A stretch of DNA of 64,000 nt from Aedes albopictus (taxonomy: Eukaryota > Arthropoda > Insecta > Diptera > Culicidae). The position numbers were made by a program, and so were the translations under genes. The notes below the pieces were generated by a model, which made no database searches, was not told the origin of the DNA, and saw only the letters and a list, made by a program, of their open reading frames with translations. The stretch covers positions 224,692,853 to 224,756,852 of the forward strand of contig NC_085136.1 in the NCBI RefSeq assembly GCF_035046485.1, in the 5' to 3' direction. Below, piece by piece: positions 56,623 through 64,000 of the stretch (its first letter is position 1; each line of letters starts with the position of its first letter).

Positions 56623-56735
56623 TGTAGGATCGTAGCAATCATTGATTTCAGTCCTGTCAGTATGTAACGAAAAACAGTGTATAATAAATTCATATGTACA
56701 TTTCTCAACCATCAACCAGAGTAGACGTCTCTTCA
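56623..56735 (+). repeat. 5' LTR, 113 bp
   Basis: Begins TGTAGGATCG and ends CGTCTCTTCA, the standard TG...CA. Contains GTATAATAAATTC, which includes an AATAAA poly(A) signal. Differs from the 3' LTR by one substitution near position 11 and a small indel region near 56692-56699. Very short for a Ty3 LTR. Confidence 0.93.
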
Positions 56736-56736
56736 C

Positions 56737-56749
56737 TGGCGACGAGGAT
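56737..56749 (+). other. Primer-binding site, tRNA-Ser(GCU) complement
   Basis: TGGCGACGAGGAT starts one base after the 5' LTR and is a 13-base complement to the 3' end (including CCA) of insect tRNA-Ser with anticodon GCU. The tRNA sequence is from knowledge of that tRNA. Confidence 0.85.
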
Positions 56750-57236
56750 AACACTGTTCAAGCGGATCTCAAGCAACGGAGAAAATTCCAACCAAGAGAT
56801 GGCCTGGCCAATGGTGCGTGAGTATACTTGATCGAGATTGCTCTCAGGGATGATTCCAGATATCCCCGGTAGACCCCGAATTCTAAGGGATGAATTTTGC
56901 AGTGAGGAAGAGTTCCTTCGTTGAACGAATACTCTGTCCTACTGTAAAACCCAGAATCTTAGGGATGATGCCTATTCAAGATGGTGCGGACCCGGAGCAA
57001 CCGAATAAATGTGAGTCCCAGAGGCGATTCCTCGAGGGATGAAGCTCACAAATTAAACCATTATTTGGAATGATAGTACGCCTATCACATAGAACCCTAA
57101 GGCGATTCCTCGAGAGATTATTTCACTGTATGAAAAAAAATATTGAAATAAAAATATTTTAAGAGTGTGAAATGAAAGCTAGACTTTCGTCATTTGAAGC
57201 GATGCATAATTATTCCTAATTAAATAGGTAAATTCC
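56750..57236 (+). other. Retrotransposon 5' leader
   Basis: Non-coding leader between PBS and gag. Contains repeated motifs: AGGGATGA (about 56850, 56887, 56961 and 57038) and GGCGATTCCTCGAG twice (57022 and 57103). These may be packaging or regulatory repeats, but that is inference. Confidence 0.6.
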
Positions 57237-57551
57237 ATGGTGCCACCCTTCGTTGAGGATGCCGAAGGTCCCGCGTCGGCTAGATGGAGCAAATGGCGTG
57301 AAAATTTCGATGCGTACCTCGCATGGAAGCAAATCGATGATCATGAGGAGAAGTTCAGGACGCTGATGATGTTTGGAGGTCCGGATGTTCGGAAGGTGAT
57401 TGCAAAAGTCAACGGCGTAGAAAACCCCCTGGACAATCGCTACCGTGTCGCTGCCAATCTACTGGACGACTACTTCATACCACGTGTTTCAAAATCATAT
57501 GAGCGGCAGAAATTTCGGCAAATGACACCGATGGAAACGGAGAAGCTGGAC

Positions 57552-58869
57552 CAGGCTTCCCAAAAGTACCGCATCATGATAGCATTTTGATGGCTGTCAC
57601 ACTCTTATTCCCATGACAGCCTTGTGAATGCATGGTTCATGACAGCCCACAGAATAAAACTCATGCGACGTACATTATCACTGTCGGGAACTGCTCACAT
57701 AGTCTGCTTTCGCTGTGCGTTCGTTCGCCGATGACAACCTCGGCTCGCACCCAAACCGTCTCTCGTTGGCTGTACCCGAAGTGACGAAAATAGCTGCGCT
57801 CGGCCCGAGCATTTTACTTCTGTTGAACGTGTCGAGTATCGTGGTATATGCCACGCTTAAAATTTTCGACGCATTTAATGTATTATGTATTTTTTCAAAT
57901 AGAGAATATGTACTTGTAAGTCTTGTTCTAGTAGAGTATTTTGCATAGCATTATTTTTTATTGGCATGTGAAATGCATTGCCATGTTTTCAATATAAAAG
58001 AGAGTTTAATCTCACATCAGTGGTATATTTTAGCCAGATTACAATTTTGGAAACGCTGGCACAAACTTCTTTCCGCCCTTGGGACATCTTGTAAAAGGCA
58101 TATCATGTTTGTAAAAAAAATATTTATTGAGCACATATTTTGTGAATAACTTTTAGCGTTAAGCCATGTGCTCCCGTGACAGCCTATGACACCCTTTATG
58201 CGACAGCCGGCTTAAATAGCCGAAGGTTGTCATCGCCATGCGGCCAACAATACTCACGACGTTTCCCACTCGGCTCGATACGACTCGAGTATGCAACTGT
58301 CAGGCAAGCAGCCGAAGCAGCGGCTGTTTCAATTCGCCTTGACGGAGGCTCTCTGAGAGAATTGCGCTGTGCGTGAAATCAATTTTTTTTAACATGGGAA
58401 AGGATAGGAGCTGCATTTTCAAATGCTTCTAAAATATTTTAGAGACTTCAAATTGAAAAAAGTGTTAATGTTTTGCAATATACTTTCAATTAGCTACATT
58501 ATAACTGGTTTTAGACAAAAGTTTTTAAATCACAATGTTATGTCTATAATATAGCGTATCAAAATCTCATTCGATAACATTAAGAACGTTTTGCTTGAAA
58601 AAATTTCTATAGAGAATTAGAAGCATTTGAAAATGCAGCTCCTATCCTTTCCCATGTTAAAAAAAATTGTTTTCACGCAAGCGCAATTCTCTCAGAGAGC
58701 CTCCGTCAAGGCGAATACCTCTTTCGCTCATGCGTGCGCGTGCTGTTGGCGATAAATTTCTCACTGATGGTGTTGCACACGGTAACGAGAGATGGTCTGC
58801 ACACATAAGAGAGTGTCGATTCAGCCTTACGCGGGCTGTTGCGAGAAGGCTGTACATTTGGAAAGCCTG
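57552..58869. mobile_element. hAT-like element with 8-bp TSD inside gag
   Basis: A 1,318-bp element with inverted ends CAGGCTTCCCAAA and CAGGCTTTCCAAA. The gag sequence AGCTGGAC is duplicated exactly at 57544-57551 and 58870-58877. Frame phase on the two sides agrees once one duplication and the element are discounted. Copies of GACAGCC or its complement cluster at 57592-58207. There is a foldback at 58332-58716. No transposase frame. Confidence 0.95.
58332..58716. repeat. Foldback with 100-bp arms inside the hAT-like element
   Basis: Arms 58332-58430 and 58618-58716 are almost exact complements, sharing GCCTTGACGGAGGCTCTC, AGAGAATTGCGCT, AACATGGGAAAGGATAGGAG and CTGCATTTTCAAATGCTTCT. The loop is about 190 bp, AT-rich. 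It could be a MITE that landed in the element or a rearranged part of it. Confidence 0.88.
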
Positions 58870-59832
58870 AGCTGGACACATTTGTCATACGGTTGAAGCA
58901 ACAGGCAGCGTACTGTGATTTCGGTGATCAAACCGAAAACATGATTGTGGACCAAATCGTTACTACAACGGAAGATGCGAAACTGAAGCGGAAATGTTTG
59001 GAGAAGGATCTCACGCTAATTGAAGTAGTGAGTATTGGACGTACCAACGAATCAGTCAAATTTCAACTCAGCGACTGGAAGCACCAGGGACCAGCAAAAT
59101 CGACTCCAAATTTGCTGAACAACGTCAAGTCAGCAACAGAAGATGATAACGTACTGAAGATCAGCTCTAAGAACTACGTACAACAAAGGTCACGGTGCAC
59201 TCGGTGTGAAGGAAGACATAGTCCCAACGATCCTGCTTGTCCAGCAAGGTCACAGAAATGCAAAATGTGCGGTCAAGTTGGACACTTCGGCCGTTGCTGT
59301 CTAACAAAACGTAGGAAGTTCAACAAGCCTTCATCATCGTCACGAATCTCGCCGCCGGACGAATCCAGACAGCCTAGAACTAGACGATTTGTTCGCGAGA
59401 TACACAGCACCAGCGAGAGGCCAGCAGAAACATCACCGGATGAAATCTTCGACCTATTCCATCTTGGTTCTGGTAAGCGATTCGTTAGTGTGCAAGTAGG
59501 AGGTCACGCCGTGAAGTTCGTAGTCGATACCGGAGCTGATGAAGATGTATTATGTGAAAACGACTGGATTACGCTGAAACAAGCAGGATTTGAAGCATAC
59601 TCAGTACGGAAGGGAAGCCAGAAGACGTTCAACGCATACGGTTCCAACACTCCACTCGAAGTTCTTGGCGAGGTCGAGACAGAGCTTGTTTGTGGAAACA
59701 GGCAGGCTAATACAACGTTGTACGTGATCGCCAAAGGCAAGTGTTCGCTACTGTCCGGTAAGACCGCTGTTAAACTGGGCATCATCAAGTTTCTATAGGC
59801 CATGGAAAACCGTACATTTCCGAATGTTGTAG

Positions 59833-59887
59833 GTAAGCAATGACTTTATTTATTTTTTTCCTATCAAACATACTGAATAAAAAAATA

Positions 59888-59954
<67 letters not shown>

Positions 59955-59985
59955 AATATTAAAAGAAATTAAATTTCTGAATTAG
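59833..59985 (+). other. Intron-like gap 1 in pol
   Basis: Starts GTAAGC and ends TTAG. Contains a (TA)n tract at 59889-59946. The upstream frame stops being coding exactly here. Joining 59832 to 59986 or to 60102 keeps the frame (phase 1). Confidence 0.5.
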
Positions 59986-60024
59986 GAACTGATATTGAAA
60001 ATCAACCGTTTCCAAGTATGAATG

Positions 60025-60101
60025 GTAAGCACTAATTTCATTAAAACAAAATTTCACACCTACAAAGAACAAATTTTGAAAATTAATCATTTCCAAAACA
60101 G
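60025..60101 (+). other. Intron-like gap 2 in pol
   Basis: A 77-bp segment starting GTAAGC and ending AACAG, the usual size of small insect introns. The 39 bases between gaps 1 and 2 (59986-60024) form 13 codons without a stop in the pol frame. Confidence 0.55.
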
Positions 60102-60634
60102 GAATTGTCGCTAACATAAAAATCGACAAATCTGTTCCAACTGTTCACCAAGGGTTGCGCAGGATCCCCTACCCGTTAGAACAACTAACATTTGCGAAAT
60201 TGAAAGAACTTGAAAGCCAAGACATCATTGAACGTGTCAATGAGGCTTCGGAATGGGTCTCGCCAATGCTAGTGAAGCGGAAGAGTCAAACGGAAGTTCG
60301 TATCATTGTTGACCTCCGTGAAGCTAATAAGGCTGTTGTGCGAGAAGTACATCCTCTGCCAACCCTCGAACAAATTACTAAAAAGATTGAAGGAACAAGG
60401 TTTTTACCAAAATCGATGTTCGACAAGCATTTCACCAGATCATTCTTAGCGAGCAGTGTCGATATATCACTACCTTCATTTCTCCACTCGGATTGATGAG
60501 ATACAAAAGATTAATGTTTGGTCTCTCAGCTGCTCCAGAACTGTTCCAAAAAGCAATGGAAACAATTTTTGCAAACTTGCCATGGCTAATAATCTTCATC
60601 GATGATATTCTCATCCCGGCCAAAACTGAGGCGA

Positions 60635-60693
60635 TTGATTGATTGATTTAGCTTTATTTGAGAGACTTTCAGCCCTTGGCTGGTTCGTCTCTT
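60635..60693 (-). mobile_element. 59-bp LINE 3' tail with 13-bp TSD
   Basis: AAAACTGAGGCGA is duplicated exactly at 60622-60634 and 60694-60706. The inserted 59 bp on the minus strand read GACGAACCAGCCAAGGGCTG, GAAAGTCTCTCAAATAAAGC and end in AATCAATCAATCAA, which looks like the extreme 3' end of a non-LTR retrotransposon. A severely 5'-truncated insertion by target-primed reverse transcription is inferred. Insert plus duplication is 72 bp, so frame is kept, but TGA/TAG-type stops occur within it. Confidence 0.88.
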
Positions 60694-62717
60694 AAAACTG
60701 AGGCGAATTATTGTCCAGAACAAAACTAGTACATGAACAGCTTCAAAAATACAACATTCTTATTAACCCGGACAAAGTGGAAACCAACGTTACCAGCCTG
60801 GACTTCTTGGGGTATCACATCTCAGGGAAAGGAATCTCAGTCGGTCGGGAAAAACTAGACGCAATAAGAAATCTACAGCCTCCTAAGTCGACAGAAGAAG
60901 TTAGAAACTTCCTTGGACTGGTGAATTTCGTTCATCGCTATGTCCCTGATATGGCCACCGTAACTTATCCCTTAAACTTACTAACTCGTAAGGGAACTGC
61001 ATTTCACTGGGATCCCATTCATCAACTCGCTTTCGAACAAATCAAAACCATTCTGCTGAAGGAAGAAACTTTCGGATTTTATGACCCCGGAGATGATACA
61101 TATGTCATTGCGGATGGAAGTCCAACGGGTTTAGGAGCTGTTCTTGTTCAGAAGAACCACTCCGGTCAATACCGAGTCATATGCTATGCTTCCAACACTC
61201 TTACGGTTACTGAGCAAAAATATGCGCAAACCGAACGTGAGGCATAAGCCTTAGTGTGGGCATGTGAAAAGTTTTATTACTACTGATACGGAAAATCATT
61301 TTGGCTGATTACGGACCACAAACCACTAGTCGTAATATTCGGGGACCGATTGAAGCCATCTCCACGCATTGAACGTTGGAAGTTACGGCTTATGGCTTAT
61401 GATTTTAAGATTATGTATCGTCCTGGAAAGGGGAACATTGCAGATCCATTATCACGACTTTGCCAATCTATCCCAGATTCTGGATCAAGTTTTGACGAAG
61501 AATCAGAGAGAATTGTCAAACTGATGGCAATCGATGCATGCCCAATAGCATTGTCCACGGAAGAAGTTACTACAGCAACGAAAAACGATATGGAACTGCA
61601 GGAACTCGTTTAGTGGCTACCCTATCCCCCTAAACGCTGGCCAAAAACATTAGCAAGGTACAAACAATTATCAAGTAGCATAACAACTAGTGGTGGGTTT
61701 GTGATGAAGGATCAGAAAATAATAATTCCGAGAAGTCTACAACAGCGAGTGCTACTTTTAGCCCACGAACCACATTTGGGAATATCGTCTATGAAACGCC
61801 GACTAAGGACTAAAGTATGGTGGAGTCGCATGGACCAAATGATAGAGCAATATGTGGGAAATTGTACCGGTTGTGTATTAGTGTCAGTACCAAACACGCT
61901 TCCAATTTCAAGAACAGATTTGCCAAACAGGCCATGGATGAAAATTGCAATTGATTTCACGGAGGTTCCAGGGGGATATCATTTGTTAGTTGTAACTGAC
62001 TATTTTTCAAGATATATTGAAATAGTCATTCTAACTTCCATGACGGCCAAACTAACAATTACCAAACTAAGAGAAATTTTTGCTCGATTTGGGTTCCCTG
62101 AAGAATCGTATGCGATAATGGACAACCTTTCCCTACAGAAGAATTCACTAATTTCTGCAAATCCAGCGGTATTACTATCAACCATACAGTTCCGTATGCT
62201 GCATTCCAAAACGGCTTGGTAGAAAGACAAAATCGCACACTTCTGAAGACGATCAAAATTAGTGTCTTCATGGGCCGTGACTGGAAGAATGACCTACAGG
62301 ATTTTCTACATTCTTATCGTGCAACACCACACAGCGTAACAAACTATTCACCATCGGAACTTATGTTCGGCTGGAATATACGAGATAAACTACCAAAGAC
62401 ATCACGTACTGTAGATTTGGATCAAGCAAGGCAAAACGACAAAAACTCGAAAGAAAAAGGAAAAGTATATACAGATACTAAACGTAAAGCAAGATCATCT
62501 AACATTGACGTCGGAGACAAAGTTGTAGTTAAGAATTTTGTCAAGAAAAACAAGTTGCCGACAACATTCAGCCCACAATTGCACATTGTCATTAAACGTA
62601 ACGGCACACGCCTTCATCTAAAGAATGTAGAAACGGGTGTTGTTTCTGATCGTCATGTTAACCATACAAAACGAATAAGTAATGAAAATCCGATCAATAT
62701 TCAAGATGAAGACTCAG

Positions 62718-62812
62718 GTATTAAATAAAAAAAACCTTCTCAACTCAATGTATCATGGACCTTGGCTTTTCATATACATTTTGGACAAATTATAAAGGAC
62801 TTATTATTCCAG
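62718..62812 (+). other. Intron-like gap 3 in pol
   Basis: A 95-bp segment starting GTATTA and ending TTATTCCAG, with an in-frame TAA just inside (62727-62729). Joining across it restores the same frame (phase 1) into the conserved C-terminal end of pol (about 62813-63024). Confidence 0.5.
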
Positions 62813-63094
62813 GTACTGCAAACGAAGAGGAACTAATAATCACACAAAGTACCCAGGACAACCGGCATGAAAACCGAAGTGAGCCTGTTCAATCAGTGGG
62901 CCACCCCGAGACAACTACAACCGGCTGGAAACGTCAAGCAGATTCGATAGTTCAAGAACAACGCAGACCAAAACGAATTCCAAAATACCTTAACGATTAC
63001 AATTTGTATAACTTATATAACTAAGTATTAGATAACTGCAATAGAGGTAAAACATACATATACTTTAGAATTCTGAATATATTTACAAAGTATT

Positions 63095-63109
63095 AGAAAA
63101 GGAGAGAGA
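63095..63109 (+). other. Polypurine tract
   Basis: AGAAAAGGAGAGAGA directly precedes the 3' LTR, the expected primer site for plus-strand DNA synthesis. Confidence 0.9.
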
Positions 63110-63218
63110 TGTAGGATCGCAGCAATCATTGATTTCAGTCCTGTCAGTATGTAACGAAAAACAGTGTATAATAAATTCATTCATTTCTCAACCATCAACC
63201 AGAGTAGACGTCTCTTCA
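63110..63218 (+). repeat. 3' LTR, 109 bp
   Basis: TGTAGGATCG to CGTCTCTTCA, nearly identical to the 5' LTR. The small number of differences suggests a moderately recent insertion, although the coding region has several inactivating changes. Confidence 0.93.
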
Positions 63219-63725
63219 AATATGCATAATTTACATCAGTCTTGCTATAACCGTAGAACAATAGAACTCTTTCTATTGTGCCTGCAGAAAAAAATCAGAT
63301 GCGATGTATCGCTAGACTCATGTATGTGCTGCTCTGGCGACGTTTATGGTCTATGGATCCATTGGTGGTCTTCGATGCATGACTTGTAATAAACCATACC
63401 TTTAAAAAATCAATATTTTATATTTTCCTCTTAAACCACTAAATTATGAGCACACCATTTGTGTTTGCATTTTGAATCGTGTAAATATCTAAAAACAATA
63501 TATATCAACGAAAATCTGCCAATATTGGACAATTTATTGAAAAACTTTTTTACAGCTACCAAGACAACCGAAAGCGAAAGACACAACGTGGTTTTTATTT
63601 GTATCGGCGATGCTTTGTTTTGATGATCATCTCGGTTCTGACCAAAATAGTAAATATACAAAAACTCTGCTGTGATATTTACAGCGTTTTCCCGAAGAGT
63701 TTCGCTCGCGATAACTTGATAAGAA
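63219..63725. other. Upstream region of the right-edge gene
   Basis: AT-rich, without transposon marks from about 63420. The last 200 bases should contain the promoter and leader of the gene starting at 63726, but no clear TATA or initiator was identified. Confidence 0.4.
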
Positions 63726-64000
63726 ATGGATTCCAGTGAATCCAACGAAGACACGTAAGTACCATTTAAATTCGTAACAGAAAATCATCTTTCGTAACGC
63801 AATTTCATGTCACAAACAGGTATAAAAAGGAGGAATATTTGGACGAGCTAGGGGATACGGGAACTGGTGATATACTCCCCCAACAAGTTCCACCTTTTCT
63901 AAAGCCCTCCACGTCACTCGATCCATTACCTATCCCGGATGTTAGCTACAACTTGCCCCCGGATGACGATGACGACGGAAAATCAGGCATCAATGGACTG
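63726..64000 (+). CDS. Unrecognised acidic protein, first two exons, cut by the window edge
   Basis: The ATG at 63726 (context GAAATGG) opens exon 1 (63726-63754, MDSSESNEDT). A GTAAGT donor follows, then a 65-bp intron ending AAACAG and exon 2 from 63820, open to the end of the window (60 codons). The text is hydrophilic and acidic: YKKEEYLDELGDTGTG, a proline-rich stretch (PQQVPPFLKPS), then PPDDDDDGKSG. This looks like a cytosolic N-terminal tail of a longer protein. I do not recognise the family. Splice sites and continuous frame make it a real gene. Confidence 0.7.

Larger units (their letters stand above)
57237..59798 (+). pseudogene. gag-protease region of the Ty3 element, split by a hAT-like element
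   Basis: The first part (57237-57551, 105 codons) starts at an ATG and has gag text (WSKWRENFDAYLAWKQI). It is interrupted by the element at 57552-58869. The second part continues in phase from 58870 with LKQQAAYCDFGDQTENMIVD, then cysteine motifs (CTRCEGRHSPNDPAC and the complete CCHC CKMCGQVGHFGRC). The protease has the catalytic triplet in FVVDTGADEDVL and ends near LLSGKTAVKLGIIKFL. A TAG at 59796-59798 ends this frame, but the same frame continues to the first intron-like gap, so the stop is probably a point mutation; readthrough is the alternative. Confidence 0.9.
59799..63024 (+). pseudogene. pol region of the Ty3 element: RT, RNase H, integrase
   Basis: RT begins near 60140 (LRRIPYPLEQLTFAKLKELE, SEWVSPMLVKRK, VRIIVDLREANKAV) and, after a one-base deletion in a T-run near 60400, continues with the catalytic FIDDIL near 60597-60614. 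RT thumb and RNase H follow (VRNFLGLVNFVHRYVPDMAT, then YASNTLTVTEQKYAQTEREA, TDHKPLV). Integrase has the HHCC region (HEPHLG, NCTGCV), the first Asp in AIDFTEV and the Glu in GLVERQN; the second Asp region is damaged by a frameshift near 62130. The C-terminal end (RRPKRIPKYLNDY) lies beyond an intron-like gap. Stops at 61245, 61284 and 61611 lie in the same frame. Confidence 0.9.
56623..63218 (+). mobile_element. Ty3/gypsy LTR retrotransposon, mag-like, with short LTRs
   Basis: Two LTRs (113 and 109 bp) bound a 6.6-kb element with, in order: primer-binding site, leader, gag with zinc knuckles, protease, RT, RNase H, integrase, C-terminal tail and polypurine tract. The order protease-RT-RNaseH-integrase places it in Ty3/gypsy, and the tRNA-Ser PBS fits the mag lineage. 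There is no matching 4-5-bp target duplication (GTGAT left, AATAT right). Coding is broken by a hAT-like insertion, a 59-bp LINE tail, stops at 59796, 61245, 61284 and 61611, and frameshifts near 60400 and 62130. This copy is not autonomous. Confidence 0.93.

Noticed and set aside
59758..59798. Additional short intron GTAAGA...TATAG that would remove the TAG stop
   Set aside because: It would be only about 41 bp, and the interval encodes normal protease C-terminal text, so a point mutation is simpler.

Overview
The window is eukaryotic and reads as a repeat-dominated, AT-rich intergenic stretch of a mosquito genome. It is most likely Aedes, and probably Ae. aegypti, because it holds a complete Feilai-type tRNA-derived SINE, R1-clade and RTE-like LINE remains, many palindromic MITEs and the 12-bp periodic CTCCAGGAATT repeat. 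The species call is inference. There is no sign of bacterial gene organisation, CRISPR or plasmid functions.

Only two host genes can be supported. One is a compact trypsin-like serine protease on the minus strand (52568-53636, four exons, full catalytic triad, Asp189 specificity residue). The other is the first two exons of an unrecognised acidic protein that runs off the right edge (63726-64000). A few GC-richer islands (about 16940-17480, 27560-28500, 31217-31495 and 32440-33105) could be 5' exons, promoters or small genes, with weak support.

Layout. 2.0-5.3 kb: minus-strand RTE-like LINE with an internal deletion and a foreign insertion. 5.3-10.9 kb: a series of MITEs and foldbacks, several with exact target-site duplications (TSDs). 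10.9-16.8 kb: a hAT-like shell with an 8-bp TSD, filled by nested elements. 17.6-30.9 kb: MITEs, SINEs, a second LINE relic split by a 1.34-kb TIR element, and a Tc1/mariner-sized element without transposase. 31.5-32.3 kb: a near-perfect foldback with an 8-bp TSD. 33.5-36.8 kb: about 3 kb of the 12-bp periodic repeat, split by a 28S rRNA fragment. 36.8-37.4 kb: LINE 3' end. 38.4-42.4 kb: two nested TIR elements plus two MITEs. 42.6-51.4 kb: a plus-strand R1-clade LINE that appears to be interrupted by a minus-strand R1-clade LINE, each carrying its own insertions. 52.6-53.6 kb: protease gene. 56.6-63.2 kb: a mag-like Ty3 LTR retrotransposon with 109-113-bp LTRs, a tRNA-Ser primer-binding site, a hAT-like element in gag, a 59-bp LINE tail in pol and three GT-AG intron-like gaps.

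The genes do not form a pathway. What connects the window is insertion history: coding frames, inverted-repeat arms and paralogous copies act as internal empty sites that fix many insertion boundaries. The most unusual signal is the set of three same-phase, frame-preserving intron-like segments in the LTR element's pol region. No transposase of any DNA element was found, so the DNA elements here look non-autonomous.
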